Positions 16,596-25,582 of a stretch of 64,000 bases of DNA are shown here, piece after piece. How positions within the stretch are numbered: position 1 is the first letter of the stretch; each line of letters starts with the position of its first letter. This stretch comes from Psychrobacter sp. Pi2-52 (GTDB lineage Bacteria; Pseudomonadota; Gammaproteobacteria; Pseudomonadales; Moraxellaceae). The stretch spans positions 1-64,000 of the forward strand of contig NZ_CAJHBS010000009.1 in assembly GCF_904846705.1 (NCBI RefSeq). Direction: 5' to 3'. Made by a program: the position numbers and the translations under genes. Under the pieces are notes generated by a model. It saw nothing but the letters and a program-made list of their open reading frames with translations, had not been told where the DNA came from and ran no database searches.

Positions 16596-19556
16596 GTGTA
16601 CTGGTTGATTGGTAGTCTCATAATTATAGTTATGATGGGCGTATTGGCAGTCGCAGATAATGTGATAATGCCAACCGACTTATCTTTGCTAGATATGATT
16701 GATCCGTCCAATCTGTTTTTGGCGCTGATTGTATTTGCTATATTTCTGTTGGCTTCTGCTCAATTCAACATACCCTCGATAGACAGCCACAGCGCTGATA
16801 ACAGTACCTTTAACAACGCATCTCGTCATACTAAACTTCCTTTCCGAATTATTAGACACTTGGTCTTAGCTTTGTTAGCGACTGCGTTAGTGATAGGCAG
16901 CGCATTGCAAGCTTTGGTTACTCATCAACAAGCAGAAACCACTGAAATAACTGCACCGATACGAGTACATGCATTCGTGCGTATCGAAGGGTTGAGCGAC
17001 AGTGTTTATGATGCTGCTACAGATAGCGGTTATAGACAAGTAGCGGTGATAACGAATATCACTCCGTTAGTCGCTGAGCTAAAGCCCCAAGAGTTAGCAA
17101 CTAAAACATCCGACTACTTAGATGTGAATAAAAATAGCCTAAGCAGAAATTACGATGTTAATTCCAATGAAGTCAGTATCAAAGTCAGCGAACACCGAGT
17201 CCTACTTAACGCCTATCCAAGAAAGTCTGCAAATGATAGCCAGTTTGCAGCCTTAAACGATTTGCAGCCCGGTGATGAGATATTCATGAGCCTAGCACTG
17301 GCGCCGTTAGCGACTTCTGAGCAAGCAGTCAATAACCCTACTGGCTTTGACAGTTATCGCTGGTTACGAGGTCGGCATATTGATGGCGTTGCAAATATTT
17401 TGGCCGTTAGCCCTACATTGGTAAATAGTCGCGAAATTAGCAATGAAATCAGCGATAGAAAACGTCTCAAGCAGTTGCTAGACTCTGATTCATATCTTCA
17501 GCGCTTTCGTACTCGTATCGATCAGGGGCGTTGGCGATTACGACAGCATTTCTATCAAGACTGGTCAGCACAAACGACAGCAGAGCAACAAGCAAAAGCC
17601 GTGACATTAAGTCTGCTCACGGGTGATCGTAGCTTGATTAATCGTGATACTAAGGACTTATATCAACTGGCGGGTATCTCACATCTGCTCGCTATTTCAG
17701 GCACGCACGTACTGTTTTTAGCTATTGTATTGGCAGGCATAGTTGTACTGCTGTTTGATCGTAATTATTCAACGATTTATCGTCGTATTCCGCGTTGGCA
17801 AGTGCGCTGGTGGGTAATGATCGGTGCCGCTTTTATTTATGCGCTATTTACTGGTTTTGACGTGCCTGCTGCTCGTACGGCTTGGATGTTATTAGCGATT
17901 GGATTCGTTAGACTAACATTACTTCCTATCAGTACGATGCGCGTGCTATTAGCGCTAGCTGTATTGATGGCTTGGGGTGACCCTTACGCATTGTGGCAGG
18001 CAGGGTATTGGCTATCTTTTATTGCAGTGGCGTTATTACTCAAGTATGACGATACGTCGTATCAGCACCAGACTACTGCTGCAACGAATTTATACGATGA
18101 TAAGCCACGTACTCATATCAATAACGCGCTATCTAACCGTGTTTGGCAAATGATTAAGCGTGTGTTTAAACTACAGTTTTGGCTGTTTCTTACTTTATTA
18201 CCCGTTACGTTGCTTCTATTTGGTAAGGCATCGTTATGGGGCCTTTTCATCAATTTATTTGCTATCGGGCTATTTGGTTGGGTGATTGTACCGCTCAATT
18301 TATTAGCCGGGTTGTATTATCTTTTGGTGCCAAGTATCGCTGATATTCTTTGGGTAATTATTAGTACGATAGTTGGTCATCTACACGATTTGATGAGTTG
18401 GCTGACGTCATTGCCAGCGCTATCGGATGCGTGGCTCTATACACCAGTTAATATCGCGATACTATCGATGGCTTTGCTAAGTGCATTGCCTTGGCTGTTG
18501 CCACGAGGTTTACTCAGTCGTTGGTTGATGTTGCCACCATTAACGTTACTGATAATGACAGTGTATGCTAATCAGCAGTCATTCGTCACGGTACCGACCC
18601 TATATATTTTGCCAACGGGTGATTCGTATATAACGGCGGCATTGCTGCAATATCCTACTTCTAATGAAGACAGTACCAATTGGTTGTTCTTAGCTGATCA
18701 TAGACCAGCCTCTACACGAACGATGCCAAGTAACCTGACAGCAGACAAATTATCTGAAAATTTAAAGCAGCAATTGGGCAGTTTATCTGTCAATAATTTA
18801 GAGAGTATTGTCGTACAGAGTAGCAGTACCGGCCTGACGGATACGTTAATTCCTGACAATAAGAGTATTGCTAATACCGAAAATTCTGAATTACTACCGA
18901 TGACTGTTGCTCAATTAAATGACCGCTTAACCATTAGCCAATATTGGCAAGCAGGGCGTTCTGATCGTTGGTCTACATTTCAGCAAGCTTATAAAACAGT
19001 TAGACAATCTGAAGATACGCCCACTATCAGTGCTCAACGTTGTGAGCAAGGCAAAACATGGCAGTCGACTAACGATGAATTGTCAGTACAGGCCATTACT
19101 GGTTGGACCAAGATAGGTGATACCAGCGTTTGGGATTGTACGATTGCTCTTGATACTAATCTGCCTATACGCGTTCTAAGATACAATGCGGCAGACCCAC
19201 TCAATTCGTTACCTGCCAATTCACCTGTTAGCCTTCAAGCACAAATAGCCACTAATCAGTTAACTGGCAAACAGTCAGCGTCTTCCCAGTCGCGTTTGAT
19301 TCTAGATACTGCTACTCATCAACGCGTTTGGCAACTGTGGTCATTACTATGTTCAGTTGAATCGGATAATGATGACATGCTATTCAAAAATACACGTTGG
19401 CTTGGTCATAGTGCCTCGCAAATTACAGGCGATGTCATAAGTCATCAGGGAGTCGATGAAGTTATAACCTATGATAATAAGCCGTTAGACGCGGCATTAT
19501 CGCTAAATAACATTGATAACATTCCCACTGCCGAAACTACTAACCTTCAAAAGTAA
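16596..19556 (+). CDS. comEC: DNA-uptake channel ComEC/Rec2
   Basis: Inner-membrane channel for single-stranded DNA uptake in natural transformation. About 986 residues starting at GTG 16596 (MYWLIGSL). AAGGAG lies at 16585-16590, so an open GTG at 16590 is less likely. An N-terminal helix pair comes first, then the ComEC N-domain with the fragment GFDSYRWLRGRHIDGVA. The competence domain holds the motif LAGISHLLAISGTHV and many helices up to about residue 660. The C-terminal region of about 320 residues, where a metallo-beta-lactamase-like domain is expected, shows no HxHxDH motif. It is Ser/Thr/Asn-rich. No other com or pil genes are in the window. Confidence 0.9.
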   Translation: MYWLIGSLIIIVMMGVLAVADNVIMPTDLSLLDMIDPSNLFLALIVFAIFLLASAQFNIPSIDSHSADNSTFNNASRHTKLPFRIIRHLVLALLATALVIGSALQALVTHQQAETTEITAPIRVHAFVRIEGLSDSVYDAATDSGYRQVAVITNITPLVAELKPQELATKTSDYLDVNKNSLSRNYDVNSNEVSIKVSEHRVLLNAYPRKSANDSQFAALNDLQPGDEIFMSLALAPLATSEQAVNNPTGFDSYRWLRGRHIDGVANILAVSPTLVNSREISNEISDRKRLKQLLDSDSYLQRFRTRIDQGRWRLRQHFYQDWSAQTTAEQQAKAVTLSLLTGDRSLINRDTKDLYQLAGISHLLAISGTHVLFLAIVLAGIVVLLFDRNYSTIYRRIPRWQVRWWVMIGAAFIYALFTGFDVPAARTAWMLLAIGFVRLTLLPISTMRVLLALAVLMAWGDPYALWQAGYWLSFIAVALLLKYDDTSYQHQTTAATNLYDDKPRTHINNALSNRVWQMIKRVFKLQFWLFLTLLPVTLLLFGKASLWGLFINLFAIGLFGWVIVPLNLLAGLYYLLVPSIADILWVIISTIVGHLHDLMSWLTSLPALSDAWLYTPVNIAILSMALLSALPWLLPRGLLSRWLMLPPLTLLIMTVYANQQSFVTVPTLYILPTGDSYITAALLQYPTSNEDSTNWLFLADHRPASTRTMPSNLTADKLSENLKQQLGSLSVNNLESIVVQSSSTGLTDTLIPDNKSIANTENSELLPMTVAQLNDRLTISQYWQAGRSDRWSTFQQAYKTVRQSEDTPTISAQRCEQGKTWQSTNDELSVQAITGWTKIGDTSVWDCTIALDTNLPIRVLRYNAADPLNSLPANSPVSLQAQIATNQLTGKQSASSQSRLILDTATHQRVWQLWSLLCSVESDNDDMLFKNTRWLGHSASQITGDVISHQGVDEVITYDNKPLDAALSLNNIDNIPTAETTNLQK

Positions 19557-19778
19557 GGCTTATATTATCAGCGTTACAATATAGTGATATTTCACAGTTA
19601 TACTATTGAACCAATATCGAAATACCACCATACTTAGCAGCCTATTAATACAGGTCACTGACTATTAACATAAGTCACAAATATGGTGAGACAGTATCAG
19701 GTATACATCACCGCTTTAGCTGTATTTCTCGACAACCTCATTTTATTGTTTTAGATTGTTTCTAACTTAGGAAGTTAT

Positions 19779-20831
19779 ATGCCCAACTGGCCACCAGACC
19801 CTAACAAACGTCCTGATAACTCGGCAAATCAGCCAACGCAACTGCAGCAACCAAGCCCGCCAAGTGGACAAGAATGGAAGGTGCTGGAAAACACGTTATT
19901 AGCGAGTGTGGTTGAGCAGCGCCGCGCTCGTCGCTGGAGTATCTTTTTTAAACTACTGACTTTTGGTTATATCTTATTGATATTTTTGACTCTTGGTCGT
20001 GGTTGCAGCAGTGCGCCAACAGGTACGGACGCAGTCGATACTAGCGACCCACATTTGGCAGTGGTTGAGCTACAAGGTGTTATCAGTAATGATGATGTGG
20101 CGAATGCGTATGATGTTAACGAAGCCTTGAGAGACGCTTTTGCAAACAGTAACTCAAAAGCAGTGGCCTTAGATATCAATTCACCTGGCGGTTCACCGGT
20201 ACAGTCTGACGAGATTTGGCAGACAATGATGGACTTACGCCAAGAGTACCCAGACAAAAAGCTTTACGCAGTGATTGGTGATATCGGTGCTTCAGGTGCT
20301 TATTATATTGCATCTGCCGCTGATGAGATTTATGTCAATCCATCAAGTTTGGTCGGCTCTATCGGTGTCATTATGCCAAGCTATAATGTTAAAGGCTTGA
20401 TGGACAAAGTTGGCGTAGAAGATCGTACGATTACGGCTGGTGAGTATAAAGATATCTTAAGCTTATCTCGTCCGTTGACTGACTATGAAGAAAATCATGT
20501 CGAAAAAGTACTAGCAAACACGCACAAGCATTTCATCAACGCTGTCAAAGAAGGGCGCGGCGACCGTCTGAAAAATCCTGAACAAAACAAACTGTTCTCA
20601 GGGCTATTCTGGACAGGTGAGCAGTCTATTGAGCTAGGCCTAGCAGACAAAACAGGTAGTATCACAAGTCTAAGTAAGCAACTAGACCTTGATACGATCA
20701 TTAGCTATAGCCCAACTGATCCGTTCCAAATGTTTATGGACCGTTTTGCAGTGAAGTTAGGTGCAGGTATTGGCTCTAGCGTTAGTCTTGATGTATTGCC
20801 ACAAGAAAGCAACACTGGGCAGATGCGTTAA
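19779..20831 (+). CDS. sppA: Signal peptide peptidase SppA (S49)
   Basis: Membrane-bound serine protease of family S49 that degrades cleaved signal peptides. It has 350 residues: a Pro/Gln/Asn-rich cytoplasmic tail of about 55, one transmembrane helix (FKLLTFGYILLIFLTLGRGC), then the protease domain. The motif DINSPGGSPVQSDEIW is followed by GDIGASGAYYIASAADEIY, which holds the nucleophilic Ser, then NPSSLVGSIGVIM. It is the short (single-domain) form. An upstream hairpin-free gap and a downstream hairpin at 20867 suggest a single-gene transcript. Confidence 0.93.
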   Translation: MPNWPPDPNKRPDNSANQPTQLQQPSPPSGQEWKVLENTLLASVVEQRRARRWSIFFKLLTFGYILLIFLTLGRGCSSAPTGTDAVDTSDPHLAVVELQGVISNDDVANAYDVNEALRDAFANSNSKAVALDINSPGGSPVQSDEIWQTMMDLRQEYPDKKLYAVIGDIGASGAYYIASAADEIYVNPSSLVGSIGVIMPSYNVKGLMDKVGVEDRTITAGEYKDILSLSRPLTDYEENHVEKVLANTHKHFINAVKEGRGDRLKNPEQNKLFSGLFWTGEQSIELGLADKTGSITSLSKQLDLDTIISYSPTDPFQMFMDRFAVKLGAGIGSSVSLDVLPQESNTGQMR

Positions 20832-20866
20832 GCGTTTTATGTTTTAGATATAATGTGTATGATTGT

Positions 20867-20898
20867 TAAGGCTGAGCATATAATTGTGCTCAGCCTTA
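20867..20898 (+). terminator. Hairpin terminator after sppA
   Basis: TAAGGCTGAGCA and TGCTCAGCCTTA form a perfect 12-bp stem with an 8-base loop. The following T-run is short. Confidence 0.65.
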
Positions 20899-21111
20899 AT
20901 TGTATGCAATACCAAATAAAAAACCTTGGTCTGAGTGATAGCCTGATTAAATTAGCTATACAACTATAACCATCAAACACAGTCGTCAAACTTGCCATAT
21001 AAACGTTATTGGTTTTGATTAGGGTAGTTTTGATGGTATTAGTTTTAATAATGGTACAAGGTTCAATCATTAAAATAATATATAACATAAACGATCCTAC
21101 GAGAGTCTGTC

Positions 21112-22002
21112 ATGAGTGATGAAATAAATTCGCAGTCCTTTGCTAAACTACCTGTCTCTAAAATAACCAATAAACCTGTGCTGCATTTTGCTCATGCTAA
21201 TGGAGTGCCAAGTGCGGTATATGAGCCGTTCTTTAAAGGTTTATCAGAATTTTTTACGATTGAGTATATTGCGATGTTGGGTGATACGCCCGATTACCCA
21301 GTGGACGATCATTGGCGCAGTTTGACGCAGCAAATCATTGATAGCGTAAACAGTGCCTGCAAAAAGCATGGCGTTGCACAGGTAGTAGGAGTGGGGCATT
21401 CGCTTGGGGCCATGTGTACGTTGCAGGCCACGTATCGTCAGCCTGAACTATTTGCACAAGCGGTGCTTATGGACCCGCCTTGGATTTATGGCAAAGTCAG
21501 TTTGTTATGGCATTTGGCAAAGACAGCAGACAGATTACCGCTCATGAATAATCGTCTGATGGACAAACTGTCACCAGCTGGCGTGTCTAAGCATCGCCGT
21601 GATGTGTGGGATAGCCGGGATGAAGCATATGAGAAAATGCGGCATAAAGGGTTTTTTAAGAATTTTAATGAGCGTAGCTTTCAAGGATATATCGATCACG
21701 GCTTGCATGAGCGCGCGGATGGCAAAGTGACATTGGCTATCCCTAAAGCCAGCGAAGTTGCTGTTTTCCGTACCAATCCATCTTGGTATTGGCTTGCACC
21801 AAACCGCGGCCCTAAAGTGCCTGTGACTTTAATCATTGGTCAAGACAGTATCTTTTTGAAACGTCGCTTTCCGCAGCAGATAAAATCGCGCTTGGGTATT
21901 CCTTATGAGACTCACGAAGGGGGCCATATGTTCCCACTTGAGCATCCAGAGTCTGTCTCAACGCAGGTGCTAGGATTGATCAAGCAGCAATTGTCAAAAT
22001 AA
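21112..22002 (+). CDS. Alpha/beta hydrolase
   Basis: A 296-residue alpha/beta-hydrolase-fold enzyme with no signal peptide. The oxyanion region HFAHANGVPSAVY is followed by the nucleophile elbow GVGHSLGAM (Ser at about residue 99). A helical cap follows, and the catalytic His lies in EGGHMFPLEHP near residue 273. An acid residue is plausible in GQDSIF. The pattern fits small esterases or acyl hydrolases, but the substrate cannot be read from sequence. A CPBP protease gene follows 68 bp downstream. Confidence 0.85.
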   Translation: MSDEINSQSFAKLPVSKITNKPVLHFAHANGVPSAVYEPFFKGLSEFFTIEYIAMLGDTPDYPVDDHWRSLTQQIIDSVNSACKKHGVAQVVGVGHSLGAMCTLQATYRQPELFAQAVLMDPPWIYGKVSLLWHLAKTADRLPLMNNRLMDKLSPAGVSKHRRDVWDSRDEAYEKMRHKGFFKNFNERSFQGYIDHGLHERADGKVTLAIPKASEVAVFRTNPSWYWLAPNRGPKVPVTLIIGQDSIFLKRRFPQQIKSRLGIPYETHEGGHMFPLEHPESVSTQVLGLIKQQLSK

Positions 22003-22070
22003 ACGCAACATATCATCAGTCATGCTTGTAATAGATACGAGCGACCAGAGTATTCTTAAGTGATACCTTT

Positions 22071-22859
22071 ATGCCAAAGAACCTAACTGTACCATCTAGT
22101 ACGACTGCCTCACCTAAGTCTCTGCCACTATTTTCGCGCGTGGGTACATTCGTGCTAACAGTGGGAATGGTGCTTGCGTTTTTTATCAGTCAGTTGGTAG
22201 GCGTTTATGTCGCTGGCAAGCTGATATTACCTCCCGATGAAAGGACATCGATAGGGCGTATATTCTATTTTGGTAGTAATGATGGAACGGTCGTGAGCCT
22301 GTCTATACTTATCGGCTGTGTATTGCTAGTGGCAATTAGCATGCTTATCATTCGTTTAAAAGGTGGCAGTCTGTGTCAATATTTAGCACTAAAACCGTTC
22401 TCACTGTCGGTGGGTATAGGCATGCTTGGGTTGCTACTGATATTTATGATTGCCAGTCAGGCGCTGACGTATGTACTCGATATGACGCCGTTGGTGTTTG
22501 TTGATCCACTCTATCAGTCTGTCATTTCGGTTTGGCTGTTGGTGTTTGCCATGGTGGTCGTCGCACCAATTTATGAAGAAGTTATCTTTCGCGGTATATT
22601 GTGGTCAGCCATCGCAGAACAGTTCACAGCTCCATCATATTCAGCGAATCATGGGGCGATTGTCGCAAGCATTGTGACAAGTTTGATATTTGCTGTGATT
22701 CATGTGCAATATGGTATCTATGAGATTAGTACTATCGTAGTATTGGCATTGATATTTTGCTATGCACGGATTAAGTCAGGCTCGCTATTACTGCCAATCG
22801 TACTGCACATTGTCAATAATGGTGCAGCGATGTGGCAGTATATTGTGCAAGCGGCGTAG
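22071..22859 (+). CDS. CPBP-family intramembrane metalloprotease
   Basis: A 262-residue membrane protein of the CPBP (CAAX protease/bacteriocin-processing, ABI) family. It has about seven helices. The signature EEVIFRG at about residue 168 holds the paired Glu and the Arg. The second motif (FAVIHVQYG) supplies a His, and a third His-containing segment (LPIVLHIVNNG) is near the C-terminus. It is compatible with glutamic/metal-dependent peptidase activity in the membrane. Substrate unknown. It follows the hydrolase gene on the same strand. Confidence 0.88.
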   Translation: MPKNLTVPSSTTASPKSLPLFSRVGTFVLTVGMVLAFFISQLVGVYVAGKLILPPDERTSIGRIFYFGSNDGTVVSLSILIGCVLLVAISMLIIRLKGGSLCQYLALKPFSLSVGIGMLGLLLIFMIASQALTYVLDMTPLVFVDPLYQSVISVWLLVFAMVVVAPIYEEVIFRGILWSAIAEQFTAPSYSANHGAIVASIVTSLIFAVIHVQYGIYEISTIVVLALIFCYARIKSGSLLLPIVLHIVNNGAAMWQYIVQAA

Positions 22860-22940
22860 ATAAAATGCTGACCACAACGATGGCTGGCATGTAAATTCTA
22901 TCGAGCCAGTTAGATATAAAAATTTGGCTGGACGATAAAA

Positions 22941-23930
22941 TTATGCATCAGGATTTAATGATAGCACTTCATCGGCAGCTCTCTTAATATCATCAATCGT
23001 CAGCTGAGGTTTGCCGCTCAATGCTTGACGCCACTTACGCGCGCCCATCAGACCTTGGAAGAGTCCTAAATAATGCCGTGTCATCGTTGGCAGCGCTTCG
23101 CCTTTTACGAGTTGTTCTTCTAGGTAAGGATATAGCTGCTCTAAAATCTCTGAGCGCTTAGGTATTGTCTCGGACGTTGCCTCGTTCCATAAGCTATTGG
23201 CCTCTGCTAATAGATACGGGTTGTGATAAAACGCCCGGCCAATCATTACGCCATCGATATGCTGTAGGTGCGTTCGGATGTCCTCAATTGTATCGATGCC
23301 GCCATTGATTTCGATATCCAGCTCAGGAAAGTCTTGTTTTAGACGATAGACATCCTCGTAGCGTAGCGGTGGTATCTCGCGGTTTTGCTTAGGACTCAGC
23401 CCTTGTAGCCACGCGGTACGTGCATGAACGATAAAACGCGTACAGCCAGCAGCCGCAACGGTCTGCACAAAATCCACCATAAACTCGTAACTGTCAAAAT
23501 CATCGATACCGATACGGTGTTTGACCGTCACGGGGATATCGACTGCAGCTTGCATGTGCTTGACCAAGTCAGCCACCGTTTTTGGCTCTGCCATTAGACA
23601 GGCACCTATCTTGTTGTGTTGCACACGATCAGAAGGGCAACCAACATTGATATTGACTTCATCATAGCCGTATTGCTGAGCAAATTCGGCGCATTGTGTC
23701 ATCTCACTGATATCTGCTCCGCCAAGCTGCAATACCAGTGGATGCTCAAGTGTGTCAAAGCGTAGGTGCCGTGCGCGGTTACCGTGTATCAATGCACCGG
23801 TGCTAATCATTTCGGTATACAGGTACGTGTGCGGGTTAAATAGTCGCGCAAAGTAACGATAGTCTGTCGTTGTCCAATCAATCATTGGCGCAACAGAGAG
23901 GCGTTTGTTGGTCATATCAACCATGGTCAT
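22941..23930 (-). CDS. dusA: tRNA-dihydrouridine(20/20a) synthase DusA
   Basis: FMN enzyme that reduces uridine 20/20a in the D-loop of tRNA. About 329 residues from the ATG at 23930, with AAGG shortly upstream. It starts with the Dus hallmark LSVAPMIDWTTTDYRYF. It continues with LQLGGADI, the active-site segment VNINVGCPSDRVQ (catalytic Cys), VKHRIGIDD and the phosphate-binding INGGI and GVMIGRAFYHNP. The late RHYLGLFQG segment is typical of DusA rather than DusB/C. Confidence 0.93.
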   Translation of the reverse strand: MTMVDMTNKRLSVAPMIDWTTTDYRYFARLFNPHTYLYTEMISTGALIHGNRARHLRFDTLEHPLVLQLGGADISEMTQCAEFAQQYGYDEVNINVGCPSDRVQHNKIGACLMAEPKTVADLVKHMQAAVDIPVTVKHRIGIDDFDSYEFMVDFVQTVAAAGCTRFIVHARTAWLQGLSPKQNREIPPLRYEDVYRLKQDFPELDIEINGGIDTIEDIRTHLQHIDGVMIGRAFYHNPYLLAEANSLWNEATSETIPKRSEILEQLYPYLEEQLVKGEALPTMTRHYLGLFQGLMGARKWRQALSGKPQLTIDDIKRAADEVLSLNPDA

Positions 23931-23964
23931 CAAGCCTTAATATTTGTGTCTTAAATAAATGGAG

Positions 23965-23998
23965 AAGGTGCAATGGATGAGACAACCCATTGCACCTT
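23965..23998 (-). terminator. Terminator after the MFS transporter gene
   Basis: AAGGTGCAATGG and CCATTGCACCTT make a perfect 12-bp stem with a 10-base loop, located downstream of the minus-strand MFS gene and before dusA. Confidence 0.7.
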
Positions 23999-24055
23999 AT
24001 TTTCAAGCGTTTCCACAGCTTCAAGCGTTATGCGAAGCGGCGATTGACTGTTTAC

Positions 24056-25360
24056 TTATACAATAACGTGGTCAATCTTTTTCAGCTCGGGCAAATTATA
24101 GAAATACAGCCCCATGATAATACCGATAAAGCCAATAAAGGCAATGTATAGTGCTGGTGAAAAGCTTACTAAAGTTGTGGCATAACCAAGACCAAAAGGT
24201 ATCAGTACACCAACGATACCGTAGGTCACATTATAACAAAAAGAGATACCTGTGAGACGCACGTTGGTTGGAAACAATTGCACCAAGATAGCAGGAACCA
24301 TACCGACAATACCAGCACAGAATCCCAAAAGCGCGTACATAATTAAAATGTAATCGCCACCTGCTTGTAGATGATAAAAGAAGGCTAGTATTTGAGCAAT
24401 GAGGAGTATCGAACCAATTACTAGAACCTTACCAAAATTCTCATGATTAGAAATTATCCCATAGAATATACAGCCAAAAATCATAAATACGATGCCCAAG
24501 CTATGGGAGAATCCAAACAAATCGCTGTCTAACGTAAAGTTTATCTCTATCAAGTCTGGCAATAGTAGAACAACCACAGAGGTAATGCTAGAAATCACTA
24601 ACGTCAGCACCATGCCGACAAACACAGAGTGTTTGCAGTGTTTAAAGAGTATGGTAAGCGGCTTGCCTGAGTTTTTGCCGGCATTTAATTTTGTAAGTGC
24701 CAGAAAAAAGGGTGTTTCTCCGATGAATCGCCAAAATAAGAGTGGTAAGAAACTAAGAGCCGCCGCTACTAAAAATGGTAAACGCCAACCATAATCAGTT
24801 AGCTCAGTCGTCGTCATAAAGCTAGATAACCACATAAAAAAGGCATTTGAAAACAGCACACCTACAAAGAAGCTAGCAGTCGCATAGCTACAGGCAACTG
24901 ACAGATATTGTCTGGGTACATGCTCTGCTACAAATACCCAAGATAGCGGTACATAAAGACCAAACGCCATACCCTGTATGATTCTTAACAATATAAATAA
25001 GGCAGGCGCAGCAGCCCCCCATTGTGCATAAGTGGGTAAAAATGCCATTGCTAGGAGACTACATGCGGTAACTATTATACTTAGCAATAAAACTGGCTTT
25101 CTACCTTTTATATCACCATAACGACCGATGAGAACACCTCCGATTGGACGTGCTAAATAACCGATAACAAAAAGCCCCATTCCTTGCAGTTTAGCAACTC
25201 TAGGGTCAGCATTAGCAGGAAAAATCGCCGCTGAAACAATATCTGAGATATACAAGTAAATCAAAAAATCAAAAAAGATTACAGCGCTGATAAAGCTTAC
25301 GAATATGACTGTATTTTTGTCTTTTTTAGACATCAGGGCGTATTGAGAACGAGTCGGCAT
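24056..25360 (-). CDS. MFS transporter, metabolite:H+ symporter type
   Basis: A 434-residue major facilitator with 12 predicted helices. The first loop motif GRYGDIKGRKPVLL and the preceding GYLARPIGGVLIG are typical of the metabolite:H+ symporter branch (ProP, KgtP, ShiA relatives). This branch takes up organic acids or osmolytes. The substrate cannot be assigned. The start may be the ATG at 25360 or the one at 25333 (MSKKDKN); neither has a strong ribosome site. It stands alone with its own terminator. Confidence 0.85.
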   Translation of the reverse strand: MPTRSQYALMSKKDKNTVIFVSFISAVIFFDFLIYLYISDIVSAAIFPANADPRVAKLQGMGLFVIGYLARPIGGVLIGRYGDIKGRKPVLLLSIIVTACSLLAMAFLPTYAQWGAAAPALFILLRIIQGMAFGLYVPLSWVFVAEHVPRQYLSVACSYATASFFVGVLFSNAFFMWLSSFMTTTELTDYGWRLPFLVAAALSFLPLLFWRFIGETPFFLALTKLNAGKNSGKPLTILFKHCKHSVFVGMVLTLVISSITSVVVLLLPDLIEINFTLDSDLFGFSHSLGIVFMIFGCIFYGIISNHENFGKVLVIGSILLIAQILAFFYHLQAGGDYILIMYALLGFCAGIVGMVPAILVQLFPTNVRLTGISFCYNVTYGIVGVLIPFGLGYATTLVSFSPALYIAFIGFIGIIMGLYFYNLPELKKIDHVIV

Positions 25361-25582
25361 AATAGATCACGCATCCACAGGGTAAAGTGGCCATTAAGAC
25401 GATCATCGTTTAGATAATCGGCCATGATAAAAACCGGCAAATCAAAGTATATAAACAATGATTCGCCGAAACAGTAATTTTGTGTGTTGTACTAGGAACT
25501 TTGATTACAGGATCTGGCCTTTAACAGAAGCGAGACTGCACATCCTGTACTTTTAAGGACTATTTAGAAAAGAGTTTACATA

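Noticed and set aside
20837..21088. 83-codon minus-strand frame between sppA and the hydrolase gene
   Set aside because: Overlaps the sppA terminator hairpin, shows no family motif and an Ile/Thr-rich composition expected by chance in AT-rich DNA.
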